Assembly: GCF_012927305.1 (NCBI RefSeq)
Contig: NZ_JABBGH010000002.1
Location: 372,001 to 436,000, forward strand
DNA length: 64,000 bases
Direction of reading: 5' to 3'
DNA from: Hymenobacter polaris
GTDB taxonomy: Bacteria > Bacteroidota > Bacteroidia > Cytophagales > Hymenobacteraceae
Shown one piece after another: positions 25,175 to 37,300 of the stretch; position 1 is the first letter of the stretch, and the number at the start of each line of letters is the position of its first letter. A program made the translations under genes and the position numbers. The notes below the pieces were generated by a model. It did no database searches. It was not told the DNA's origin and saw nothing but the letters and a program-made list of their open reading frames with translations.

Positions 25175-27351
25175 CGCTGGTACACGCGCACGTAGTCGAT
25201 TTCGTAGCGGGCGGGCAGGCTGGTGGGGGCCAGCGCGCCGCCGTTGTCGCCCCCCAGGGCCAGGTTGAGCAGCAGGTAGTGCGGCTGATGCAGGGGGTTG
25301 AAGCCGCTGCCATCCTGGTTCACCGCCTGGCTGAGCGGCGTTTCATTGAGCAACTCCTCATCTACGTACAGGCGCACGGCCTGCGCGTCCCAGTCCATCC
25401 GCCAGACGTGGAACTTACTGGCCCAGGTTGGGTCGGCGAAGCTGCGCAGGGGCTTAGTTTCAGAGTGCCACTTGGCGGTATAGAGCTGGGCGGTGCCGCT
25501 GGCCACGTTAGCTAAAATCTTGCCCCGATAGTACTCCATAATGTCAATTTCACCATTCGAGGGCCAGGGCTTACTAACCCCTAGGGTCCAGAAAGCGGGC
25601 CACAGGCCGGGGGCGGTGGGGATGCGCGCCCGCAGCTCGAAGCGGCCGTACTGCCACTGGTGCCGGCCACGGGTGTTGAGGCTGGCCGAGGTGGCGGTGA
25701 TGGTGGGGCGGCTGGTGCGCCAGTCGGGGCTGCCGGGCCGGTAGGTGGGGTTGGGGCGGCTGGCCGGCCGGGCCTCCAGTACAAGCAGCCCGTTTTCGCA
25801 ATGCGCGTTTTCGGGCTGGTACCACTGCGCCTCGTGGTTGCGCACGAAGCCAGTTTCAAACCGCCAGTTAGTTGAATCGGGCCGGCCGGGCTGGTTGAAC
25901 TCGTCGGCCCACACCAAGTGGTAGCCTTCGGGGGTGGCCGTGGGCCTAGGGTCCGGCGCGCCGCCAGGGCGGGTAGCGGCGGGGCTGGCCGGGGCCGGGC
26001 CAGTTGGCCTCGCCGCCAGCCCTAGGGCCACCGGCCGCACGGGCTGGCCCGGCCGCCAGTCTAGCACGCCCACTGGCTGCGGGGGCAGGTTTTCGAGGGT
26101 TTCGCCGTCGCCCTGGCCCGTGCGCTGCACAAAGAGGCTCAGCACCTGCTCCTTTTTCCAGCGCTCGGTGTCGTAGCTCGGCTCCCAGTTGCCAACCGGC
26201 GTAGTGGTGAGGTCGGCCGCTACCCACTGGCTTTGGGCCAGGTTGGCGCAGCTCAGCACCGAGGCCCGGTCCTGCCGCTCGGCGTCGCGAAAGAGCAGGT
26301 AGGCGGCAGTTTGGCCGCGCTGATTAGCCACCAGCAGCTGCGGGCGCGAAATCGGAATCTTCTTGGTGCCGGCGCCGCTCAGGCTGAAGGGCGTGGTGCG
26401 CTGGCTTACCTGGCTGGTTTGCCAGCTGTTGCCAGCCAGGTAAAGTAGCTGATACTGCGGCACCTGGGTGCCCTGGGGCCGCCAGTAGCTGGCAATGTAG
26501 GGCCGGCCCTGGGCATCGGCCGTGATGCTGGTTTGGTTGATTAGCTCGCTGCCCGGCGGAATGCGGGCCGCGTACTCGGCCGTGGCCGCCGTAATGGGTA
26601 GCTGGTACGCCTCGCCGGTGCTTTTTTGCCAGGTGCGGCCCCCATCGCGCGAGCGGGCATAGGCCATGTCGTGGTTGGAGGCCACGTTGGGGCTTTCGCG
26701 CCACACCCAGGCCAGGTGCAGCGTGCCCTGGGCGTCGAGGCAAGCCTGCCAGTAGGCATTGCGCTGGCCCTCGCCGTCGAGGAGCACGGTGTGCAGGCGC
26801 GTCCATTTTCGGGTTTTAACGGCGTAGCGGTTCAGCACCAGGTTGCCGTTGCCCGAGCCGCCGTCGCGGTACAGAAACAGCAAGTCGCCCGTGGGGAAGC
26901 GGTAAAACTCGGGGTAGCTGACTTTCTGCTCCTGCTGCCCGGTCATGGCCTCGAGGGGGCCTAGGGTGAGGGCGCCGGGCGCGGTGCTGCGGCAGTAGCG
27001 CAGCGGGTCGTTGTGGTGGTCGAAGCTCAGGTGCAGGTAGCCCGCGCCATCCACCATCAGGCTGATAACGTTGTGGGCGTCTTGCACGTGGCCTTGGTAG
27101 GGCGTGCGGCGCACCTGCCAGGGCCCGGCCGGCAGGCGGCGCTTGGCCAGCGTCACGTACCCGAGCGAGTCGTAGTAGGCCACGTACTGGTCGCGCCCTA
27201 GGCTCACCACCGAGTTCTTGCGAAATACCGCGCCGTTCACGTTGTTCTTGGCCCAGCCCAGCCCCACCCGCGCCATAGTTTGGGCGCGGGCCCCTAGGGC
27301 ACCGGCCAGCAGCACGAGTAGCAAACAGCGGGAAAAGTAGGGTAGAAGCAT
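25171..27351 (-). CDS. BNR_4 propeller fused to GH16 glycoside hydrolase
   Basis: A 726-residue secreted enzyme with a signal peptide (ending near ARAQ). Residues about 28-430 match a BNR_4 beta-propeller: DAHNVISLMVDGAGYLHLSF, then DHHNDPLRYCRS, and the later NVASNHDMAYARS. This fold is shared with some polysaccharide lyases such as ulvan lyases. After a Pro-rich linker, residues about 480-726 form a GH16 domain with the catalytic motif EIDIMEYY holding both glutamates. GH16 enzymes cut beta-1,3/1,4-linked glucans or galactans. It closes the minus-strand half of the locus. The fusion could join lyase or binding activity with endo-hydrolysis. Confidence 0.87.
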   Translation of the reverse strand: MLLPYFSRCLLLVLLAGALGARAQTMARVGLGWAKNNVNGAVFRKNSVVSLGRDQYVAYYDSLGYVTLAKRRLPAGPWQVRRTPYQGHVQDAHNVISLMVDGAGYLHLSFDHHNDPLRYCRSTAPGALTLGPLEAMTGQQEQKVSYPEFYRFPTGDLLFLYRDGGSGNGNLVLNRYAVKTRKWTRLHTVLLDGEGQRNAYWQACLDAQGTLHLAWVWRESPNVASNHDMAYARSRDGGRTWQKSTGEAYQLPITAATAEYAARIPPGSELINQTSITADAQGRPYIASYWRPQGTQVPQYQLLYLAGNSWQTSQVSQRTTPFSLSGAGTKKIPISRPQLLVANQRGQTAAYLLFRDAERQDRASVLSCANLAQSQWVAADLTTTPVGNWEPSYDTERWKKEQVLSLFVQRTGQGDGETLENLPPQPVGVLDWRPGQPVRPVALGLAARPTGPAPASPAATRPGGAPDPRPTATPEGYHLVWADEFNQPGRPDSTNWRFETGFVRNHEAQWYQPENAHCENGLLVLEARPASRPNPTYRPGSPDWRTSRPTITATSASLNTRGRHQWQYGRFELRARIPTAPGLWPAFWTLGVSKPWPSNGEIDIMEYYRGKILANVASGTAQLYTAKWHSETKPLRSFADPTWASKFHVWRMDWDAQAVRLYVDEELLNETPLSQAVNQDGSGFNPLHQPHYLLLNLALGGDNGGALAPTSLPARYEIDYVRVYQR

Positions 27352-27363
27352 GACGCGTGAGAA

Positions 27364-28017
27364 TTAGTGCTGCGCCAGGCCGCGAATCATAATGGTGCCG
27401 GGCGGGTGCACGGTAGGCTGGCTTGTATAAGGCACCAGGCGAATATTGACGACGGTAGCGGCCGCGGTTTGCGGCGCGGCCCGCGTTATGTCAAAGCCCG
27501 CAATGGCGTCGGCCACCAGTTGCAGCGACTCATCCTGAATGGGCGCGCCGTTCAGCTCAAACCTGACCGGGCCGCGCAGCTTTAGCCCGCGTTTGATGGC
27601 CGCCAGCGACCTGGCCTGCAGTTTTATCCTAGGCTTGGTCTTGAGGGCAAGGCTGACGAGGCCCGCCGCCGTCAGGCTACGCCACTGCATTGGCCCGCTT
27701 CCCTGCTTATAAATGTCAAGTTTGGTTATTTGCTGCGGGTTTATGGCGTTTAGTACGCTCATACTGGTGAGGTAGCGCCCGTTTATGATGCACAACGGCC
27801 ACAGAATCCCAGGCTGCGCCTGCGGCGAAGCTGCTGTAGAGGCTGGTGCGGCCGGCTTTTTAGGTTGAATCTCAACTCCCAGCTTGGGCGTGGGCAAGAC
27901 TACAACCGGGGTTGCCGGCATGAGCGGCGCCACGGCTGGGCGCTGCGCCCAGCCTAGGGGCCCGGCCAGCAAACAGGCGGTGGCAAGCAGCAGCGAAATA
28001 ATGAGGGGAGCACGCAT
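27364..28017 (-). CDS. Secreted plug-domain-like protein without barrel
   Basis: A 217-residue protein with a signal peptide (about 1-25) and a Pro/Ala-rich stretch. Two modules follow that read like the plug of TonB-dependent receptors: LCIINGRYLTSMSVLNAI...ITKLDIYKQGSG (about 75-130) and VRFELNGAPIQDESLQLV...FDITRAAPQ (about 150-190). No beta-barrel follows. It lies 12 bases upstream of the GH16-fusion gene and 99 bases downstream of GH2, so it is probably co-transcribed. A role in binding a receptor or regulating uptake is speculation. Confidence 0.65.
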   Translation of the reverse strand: MRAPLIISLLLATACLLAGPLGWAQRPAVAPLMPATPVVVLPTPKLGVEIQPKKPAAPASTAASPQAQPGILWPLCIINGRYLTSMSVLNAINPQQITKLDIYKQGSGPMQWRSLTAAGLVSLALKTKPRIKLQARSLAAIKRGLKLRGPVRFELNGAPIQDESLQLVADAIAGFDITRAAPQTAAATVVNIRLVPYTSQPTVHPPGTIMIRGLAQH

Positions 28018-28116
28018 GGCAAGAAGGCTTTTTTCCTGAGGCAGCGAACGTTAGAAGTTGGCCGTTAGGCTCAGCATGACCAACGTTTTTTGGGTTTCGC
28101 TGCCCCTGCTGATTCT

Positions 28117-31590
<3,474 letters not shown>

Positions 31591-33159
31591 CTACTTCAGC
31601 TCTACCACCACTACCGACTTGGGCGGCAGCGTCAGGGCCAGCTTATCGCCCTTTTTCTTCGCCCCTTTAAAGTCGGCCAGCTTGATGTTGTTGGGCTTGT
31701 CGAACGTGTTGTAGTCGCTCACGCTGGCCGAGGTGAGGAGGCGGCCAGTCACGGTTTTCCAGCTTACGCCGGGCAGCGCCGTTTCCAGGGTCAGGGCGTT
31801 TTTGGGGTCTAGGTTGACCAGCGAAATGTGCACCGCGCCGTTCTTGTCCTTCGAAGCCGAGGCGTTCAGAGCCGGAATTTTCTCGCCGCCAAACGCGTAG
31901 TCGGGGCTCTGGAATTGCAGGGGCAGGTACTCGGCATCCTGGTGCACCTGGTAGAGGTCGAACACGTGGTAGGTGGGCGTGAGCAGCATCTTCTCCTTGT
32001 CGGTCAGCACCAGGGCTTGCAGCACGTTCACGGCCTGGGCCAGGTTGGCGCCGCGCACCCGGTCGCAGTGGTTGTTGAAGATGTTGAGGGTGGTGCCGGC
32101 CACCAGGGCGTCGCGCAGCGTGTTTTGCTGGTACAAGAAGCCGGGGTTGGTGCCGGGCTCCACGTCGGTCCACACGCCCCACTCGTCCACCAGCAGCGCC
32201 ACCTTCTTGGCTTTGTCGTACTTGTCCATAATGGCCGCGTGCCGGGTTACTATCGCGTCCATCTTCAGGGCGTTGCGCAGGGTGCTGAAGTACATGTCTT
32301 CGCCAAAGCCGGTGGCCTTGCCCTTGCTGCCGCTCCAGCTGCCGGTGGGCAGGGTATAGTAGTGCAGCGTGAGGCCCCACATGCGGCCGGGGCCGATGTT
32401 TTTCATGCACACCTCGGTCCAGTTGGCGTCGTCGCCGTTGGCCCCGCTCACAATGCGCTTGAGGGGCGTGCCGGGGTAGTCGTGGGCGAAGGTGGCGTAG
32501 CGCTTGTACACGTCGGAGTAGTACTCGGGCGTCATGTTGCCGCCGCAGCCCCAGCTCTCGTTGCCAATGCCCCACCAGCTCACGTGGTAGGGCTCGGGGT
32601 GGCCATTCTTTTTGCGCTCCTGCACCATGGGCGTGTCCTCGTTCGAGTTGAGGTACTCCATCCAGTTGCTCATCTCCTGCACGGTGCCGCTGCCCACGTT
32701 GGCCGCCAGGTAGGGCTCGGTGCCCAGCAGGCCGCACAGTTCCATAAACTCGTGCGTGCCGAAGCTGTTGTCCTCCAAGGTGTTGCCCCACCACAAATTC
32801 AGCATCTTGGGGCGCTGGGCGGCGGGCCCCACGCCGTCGTGCCAGTGGTAGGTGTCGGCAAAGCAGCCGCCGGGCCAGCGCAAATTGGGCACGTGAATCT
32901 TGCGCAGCGCCTCCACGATGTCCATCCGAATGCGCCCCTGCTTGGGCACGTTCAAGCTGGGCTCGACCCAAAAGCCACCGTAGATGCAGCGCCCCAGGTG
33001 CTCGGCAAACTGCCCCTGAATATGCTTGCTGATAAGGAGCTTGGGGGCGCCGGGCTGCACGGTGAGCTGCACGGTCTGGCTTGCGCCTTCCTGCGGTTGG
33101 GCCCCGGCGGCCAGCGGGGCGGCGAGGGCGAGGGCAGCTAAAAAACGAAAAACAGACAT
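31591..33159 (-). CDS. GH51 alpha-L-arabinofuranosidase
   Basis: A 522-residue secreted enzyme (signal peptide about 1-20) that removes arabinofuranose from arabinan or arabinogalactan side chains. Family motifs are QFAEHLGRCIYGGFW, LRWPGGCFADTYHW, the acid/base glutamate in WWGIGNESWGCGG and the nucleophile in LLVDEWG; the C-terminal part is a beta-sandwich ending SVVVVELK. Length is normal. An operator-like palindrome lies 44 bases upstream, close to a candidate promoter. Confidence 0.95.
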   Translation of the reverse strand: MSVFRFLAALALAAPLAAGAQPQEGASQTVQLTVQPGAPKLLISKHIQGQFAEHLGRCIYGGFWVEPSLNVPKQGRIRMDIVEALRKIHVPNLRWPGGCFADTYHWHDGVGPAAQRPKMLNLWWGNTLEDNSFGTHEFMELCGLLGTEPYLAANVGSGTVQEMSNWMEYLNSNEDTPMVQERKKNGHPEPYHVSWWGIGNESWGCGGNMTPEYYSDVYKRYATFAHDYPGTPLKRIVSGANGDDANWTEVCMKNIGPGRMWGLTLHYYTLPTGSWSGSKGKATGFGEDMYFSTLRNALKMDAIVTRHAAIMDKYDKAKKVALLVDEWGVWTDVEPGTNPGFLYQQNTLRDALVAGTTLNIFNNHCDRVRGANLAQAVNVLQALVLTDKEKMLLTPTYHVFDLYQVHQDAEYLPLQFQSPDYAFGGEKIPALNASASKDKNGAVHISLVNLDPKNALTLETALPGVSWKTVTGRLLTSASVSDYNTFDKPNNIKLADFKGAKKKGDKLALTLPPKSVVVVELK

Positions 33160-33202
33160 GGGTGGGTGAAGTAAACGGCGTTGCGAATGGATACTAAGTT
33201 AC

Positions 33203-33214
33203 ACAAACGATTGT
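33203..33214. promoter_or_regulatory. Operator-like near-palindrome upstream of GH51
   Basis: The 12-mer ACAAACGATTGT differs at one position from the perfect palindrome ACAAACGTTTGT found 71 bases upstream of SusC. It lies 44 bases before the GH51 start. On the minus strand it is followed at once by TGTAACTTAGTAT, a possible promoter part. The form is like LacI-family operators, but no LacI gene is in the window. Confidence 0.4.
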
Positions 33215-33289
33215 GCAATGATGCTAAGCTACAACCAGTCCGCCAATGGGCACGGGCCAGCGGGTAATTGCCCAAGCTAAACGCAGGGG

Positions 33290-33332
33290 GCGCACCGTAG
33301 GGGCGGGGACCAGCCCCGCCCCTACGGTGCGC
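33290..33332. repeat. Perfect 19-bp inverted repeat
   Basis: Arms 33290-33308 and 33314-33332 pair without mismatch around a 5-base loop. It lies in the 334-base gap upstream of GH51 and downstream of DUF2264. It could be a REP element or a transcription stop; no T run follows. Apart from this and the next repeat I see no gene in the gap. Confidence 0.8.
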
Positions 33333-33423
33333 TGACCTCGCAACTGCTGTCGAAAAAGCCGTCGCTCAAGCCGGCCTGCGTAAGGGCCCACTGCGCCGGG
33401 CAAATCGATTTAGGCGATGGCCA

Positions 33424-33485
33424 CCCGCTGGGCCCTAGGGGGCTAAAACTGCTTAAGCAGCCCCAGCCCCCTAGGGCCCAGCGGG
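33424..33485. repeat. Perfect 21-bp inverted repeat with nested CCCTAGGG sites
   Basis: Arms 33424-33444 and 33465-33485 are exact inverse copies and each carries a CCCTAGGG octamer. The 20-base spacer contains a second palindrome, CTGCTTAAGCAG. It ends nine bases from the stop of the DUF2264 gene and may serve as its terminator, although no T run follows. Confidence 0.8.
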
Positions 33486-33493
33486 GGCAAGGC

Positions 33494-35536
33494 TTACTCG
33501 CTAAACGTGATTAGCTGGCGGCGGCCGTCGGCCAGGGTGGCGGTGGCGCCGCTGGCGCCGGGCGCCACCTGGCGCACGGGCAGCAGCTCGGCATCGGTGA
33601 AGGGCGCGCCCGATTTTTTCCAGAGCAGCAGCGTGGCGTAGAGCCTGGTAGCGGGCGCGGTACTGCCCACCGCGTCGAGCACGGTGCTGGTTTTGGCGGC
33701 CGGGTGCAGGCCGGTGGCATCCACGGCCTCTACCCGGTCCCAGCCCGCCAGCGGCACCAGGGCCAGCTGGTAGGTGCCGTTGTCGATGATGCTGGCCTGG
33801 TGGCCCTTCACCTTGCGCGTCGTGCGCTTGATGGTGCCCGTGAGGTTGGGCAGGGCATAGTGGCCCAGGCGCAGGGCGGTGGCTTCGGTGCTGGCGTTCT
33901 GGTCCACGCGCAATATGCCATTGGGCAGCGGCATGTCGGCCAGGCGCAGGCGGATGTTCTTATTGGTTTCCAGCTCGGCCGTGCGGTAGTACACGCCGTC
34001 GGCGTACTTCTTAAACGTGTAGAAGCGCAAGGGCTCCCACTTGTCGGCCTGCTTAAACACGTAGTTCATGGCCACCTCGCCCCTAGGGCCGTCGGCCTGC
34101 CACGGAAAGGCAGTGTTGTAGCTCAGCCGGTCGTAGCTCTCGTTGCCGCGGTAGGGGTCGCTGGCGGGCTGGTGGGGGGCGTCGCGCAGCTCGGCCGCGC
34201 CCACGTTGGGGTAGTCCGTCACCAGAATGTTAGGGCCGGCCTCGAACTTGTTGAACACCGTGCCGGGCTTGAACTCGCTAACCCAGGGCCCCTCGTTCTC
34301 GGTGGCCGTCCAGAAGGGCGAGCTGGCCGGCACCAGCAAACCCAGGAAGGCCTTGCCCAGCCAGTACACGCTGCCGCGGCAGCTGTAGGCCTGCACGGCC
34401 GGCTCGAAGGCGCCGTAGAACCCTAGGGTCGGCACGTTATCCTGCAAGAAGTCAGGGTTTTGCAAAAATTGCAGCAGCGCCCCCGACGCAATGCGGCGCA
34501 TCCAGCCGAAGTTGGTGCCGGGCACCGTGGGCGCCAGCCCCATCAGCGGAAACGGCACCACCGCCCCGAAGCGGTAGCTGATGCTGCGGCCCCACATCAG
34601 CATGGTGCCGTCGCGCCCAAACTGGTAGGGGTACGTGTCCTGGAGCGGGGCGAAGTTGGCGGCCAGCTGGCTGGCTACCTGCGGGTAGTGCTGCTGGCCG
34701 TAGTAGTGGCTCCAGAGCTTGCCGTACAGCTGAAACGCCCACATGCTGTAGTAGTCGAAGGTGGGCGCGTCGTCGTACCAGCCCTGGCCGCGGTAGTGGG
34801 TCAGCTGCTTTTGCAGGTATTCTTCTAGCAGCTTGGTGTTGGCCTGGTAGCCCCGGCTCTGGTAGAAGCTGAGGATGAAGATGTTGAAGTAGCGCCAGTT
34901 TTGGGGCACGGTGGGGCCGTCGCCGTAGCTGAGCATGGTGGCGGCCAGCTGGTCCTTGGTGGCCTGGGGCAGCGGGTCCCACAATATTTCGGGCGCCGCG
35001 AACAGCGCCACGCTCAGCCCGCCAAACTCCACCAGGTTCTGGCTGGGGCCGCCGTCCTTGGCGCGGGGCTGGATGTAGCTGACACTCTGCGGGTCTACCA
35101 GCAGGGCCAGCTGGTGGCGGTAGTAGTCGGCCACTTTCACGCCGTTCAGCGTCAGGTCCGGCTCTTCCTTCAGCAGCGGCGCGGCCATAAACAGCGTGCG
35201 GCACAGGCCCTCCAGCTTCTCGGTGGGCACCTGGCTGGCCGTGCGCGGGTAGGTTTTGCCCGGCTGCTTCGGAAACTGCATGGGGTCGTCGAGGCCGTGC
35301 ACGTAGCTGAAGGCGCCGCTCAGCAGGTAGCGGGCGGCATCCTGCCAGTGCCGACGCGTCATGCCTGTAAAGGGGCTCAGCTGCCGGTCGGGCTGCTGCA
35401 CCGCGAAGAGCGGTAGCTTGGTAGCAGCCGGCGCCACGTAGGTATCGAAGTAGGGCGCGGCGGGCGTTTGGGCGCGGGCGGGCCCTAGGGCCAGGGTGGC
35501 CGCCAGCAGGCCGGGTACTATCAGCGCGTGTCGCAT
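33494..35536 (-). CDS. DUF2264 family secreted protein (long form)
   Basis: About 680 residues from the ATG at 35536, which starts a signal peptide (MRHALIVPGLLAATLAL). The DUF2264 core shows RRHWQDAARYLL, ENVxEFGG-like NLVEFGGLSVAL, GWYDDAPTFDYYSMWAFQLY and FGRDGTMLMWGRSISYRFG; a beta-rich C-terminal half follows. DUF2264 proteins occur in pectin and glycan loci and are thought to be (alpha/alpha)-barrel glycosidases. I recall some being described as exo-acting on uronates but cannot confirm it. It lies between GH51 and SusD, and a shorter family member is encoded at 47626-48885. Confidence 0.85.
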   Translation of the reverse strand: MRHALIVPGLLAATLALGPARAQTPAAPYFDTYVAPAATKLPLFAVQQPDRQLSPFTGMTRRHWQDAARYLLSGAFSYVHGLDDPMQFPKQPGKTYPRTASQVPTEKLEGLCRTLFMAAPLLKEEPDLTLNGVKVADYYRHQLALLVDPQSVSYIQPRAKDGGPSQNLVEFGGLSVALFAAPEILWDPLPQATKDQLAATMLSYGDGPTVPQNWRYFNIFILSFYQSRGYQANTKLLEEYLQKQLTHYRGQGWYDDAPTFDYYSMWAFQLYGKLWSHYYGQQHYPQVASQLAANFAPLQDTYPYQFGRDGTMLMWGRSISYRFGAVVPFPLMGLAPTVPGTNFGWMRRIASGALLQFLQNPDFLQDNVPTLGFYGAFEPAVQAYSCRGSVYWLGKAFLGLLVPASSPFWTATENEGPWVSEFKPGTVFNKFEAGPNILVTDYPNVGAAELRDAPHQPASDPYRGNESYDRLSYNTAFPWQADGPRGEVAMNYVFKQADKWEPLRFYTFKKYADGVYYRTAELETNKNIRLRLADMPLPNGILRVDQNASTEATALRLGHYALPNLTGTIKRTTRKVKGHQASIIDNGTYQLALVPLAGWDRVEAVDATGLHPAAKTSTVLDAVGSTAPATRLYATLLLWKKSGAPFTDAELLPVRQVAPGASGATATLADGRRQLITFSE

Positions 35537-35657
35537 AGAGGGGCGGATGGATGAAAAAGTAGCAGCGCAAGCCCTAGGGTTGCACGTAACGCCAAAGGGC
35601 CGAAGCCTGTCGTCCCACCGACACGCTCCGGCCCTAAGCGGCTGCGGCAAGGGGGCG

Positions 35658-37244
35658 CTAGTAGCCGGGGTTTTGGGCCAAATTGCCGTTGGTATTCAGG
35701 TCGATGCTCGACTGCGGAATGGGCAGCAGCAGGTTCTTGCTGGTGAGGCCCGTAATGGAAGCGCCGTTGAGGCGGGTAGCGCGGTCGATGAGCGTGCCGG
35801 TGCGCACCAGCGTCAGGCGGCGCTGCTCCTCGCCAATCAGTTCGCGCACGCGCTCATCTAGAATGAAGTTGAGCGTCATTTGGCCGGCCGTTACCTGGGC
35901 GGCCTTAGCGCGGGTGCGCAGCACGTTGATGCTCGTGGCGGCGCCGCTGGTGTTGCCCTGCTTAAACTGGGCCTCGGCCAGCAGCAGGTAGGTTTCGCCC
36001 AGGCGCATCATGGGCAGGTCCTTGATGGTGCCGTAGCCGAAGGGGTCGGCCGGGTTATACTGATTCCACTTGGTGGTGTAAGGCGTGATGTAGTAGATGG
36101 TATCGGTGCCCTTGAGGCCCGTGACGCGCTTGCCGTACAGGGCCGTTTGCGAGGCATCGTTGTAGTAGAAGCGGCGGTGCAAGTTGTACTTTGAGTTGCG
36201 CATATCGGCGCCGGGGTCGGCCGGGTACAGCTGGTAATCTACCCAGTTGCTGAGGCGCATGCGCCCGATGCCGCGGCCCCCTAGGCTATCGGCAATCACC
36301 ATACCCTTAATGTTGTAGTAGCCCGGCACCCACATGCGGCGCTGCTGGGCGCTGGTTTGGGCGCCGGGCACGTTCAACTGCTGCTCGATGCCCCAAATCA
36401 GCTCGGTGTTGCCCTGGCCGCGGCGCTGGTTGCCCACCACAAACATGTCGGAGAAATAGTCGCCGGGCTGGGTGGTATTTACCCCGTAGCGGGCCGTAAT
36501 GAGCTTGTACTGGCCGCCGTTAATCACGCTTTGCAGGGCCGTTTGGGCCAGGTCGTTTTTGCCCATGCGCAAGTACACCTGCCCCAGCAGTTGCTGGGCC
36601 GCGCCCTGCGCAATGCGCCCCGAAGCCACCTTGCTGGCCGTAAACAGATTTGGGATGGCCGTGGTTAAGTCCGCCACAATGAAGTCGTTGACCGTAGCCA
36701 CGGCGGTGCGCGTAAAGTCGGTGCGCGGCGAGGTCACGGGCGCATCCACCAGCGGCACGTCGCCCCAGAGCGTAACCAGAAAGTCGTAGGCGTAGGCCCG
36801 GTAGAAGCGCGCCTCGGCCGAGATGCGGTTCTTGTAGCCCTGGCGCAGCGTGGTGGGCGCGGCGGCCGCCCCGCTGATAATCTGGTTGCAGTTGTTGATG
36901 GTACGGTAGGCCCAGCTCCACCAGTAGGCAGCGGCGCCATCCTGCGAGTTCATCAGGGTGTAGTTGTAGTAGGGCACCTCAATGCCCTGCACCTGGCCCG
37001 GAATGCACACGTCGGTGCCCTCCTGCATGGCGCCCAGCAGGCCCTGGGCGCCGTCGTAGGTGTACTGCTCGCGCACCACCGACTGCAAGCCGGCCATGGC
37101 GGCCTCGAACCCTAGGGAATCGACGAGGACGGTTTGGGGGGTGTAGAGCGAGGGGGGAGTTTCGTCAAGGAAGTCTTTTTTGCAGGAGCTGAGCAGTTGG
37201 GCCGTACCCAGCAGGCCCACAAAAGCTAACGCGAGGCGTTTCAT
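35658..37244 (-). CDS. SusD/RagB-type glycan-binding lipoprotein
   Basis: A 528-residue outer-membrane lipoprotein from the ATG at 37244; lipobox LLSSC. SusD proteins bind polysaccharide at the cell surface and form a lid on the SusC barrel. Family traits are KKDFLDETPPS near the mature N-terminus, YWWSWAYRTINNCNQII, RFYRAYAYDFLVTLWGDVPL, and the C-terminal RVRELIGEEQRRLTLVRTG. The stop is followed by 121 bases before DUF2264. SusC is encoded 56 bases upstream. Confidence 0.96.
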   Translation of the reverse strand: MKRLALAFVGLLGTAQLLSSCKKDFLDETPPSLYTPQTVLVDSLGFEAAMAGLQSVVREQYTYDGAQGLLGAMQEGTDVCIPGQVQGIEVPYYNYTLMNSQDGAAAYWWSWAYRTINNCNQIISGAAAAPTTLRQGYKNRISAEARFYRAYAYDFLVTLWGDVPLVDAPVTSPRTDFTRTAVATVNDFIVADLTTAIPNLFTASKVASGRIAQGAAQQLLGQVYLRMGKNDLAQTALQSVINGGQYKLITARYGVNTTQPGDYFSDMFVVGNQRRGQGNTELIWGIEQQLNVPGAQTSAQQRRMWVPGYYNIKGMVIADSLGGRGIGRMRLSNWVDYQLYPADPGADMRNSKYNLHRRFYYNDASQTALYGKRVTGLKGTDTIYYITPYTTKWNQYNPADPFGYGTIKDLPMMRLGETYLLLAEAQFKQGNTSGAATSINVLRTRAKAAQVTAGQMTLNFILDERVRELIGEEQRRLTLVRTGTLIDRATRLNGASITGLTSKNLLLPIPQSSIDLNTNGNLAQNPGY

Positions 37245-37300
37245 AATCAAGATAGTAAAAGCAGGTGGGAAGAATTGGGGTAAGGCGACCCCTAGGGCCA

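Noticed and set aside
31828..33141. 437-residue plus-strand frame over GH51
   Set aside because: Antisense shadow of the arabinofuranosidase; low-complexity composition.
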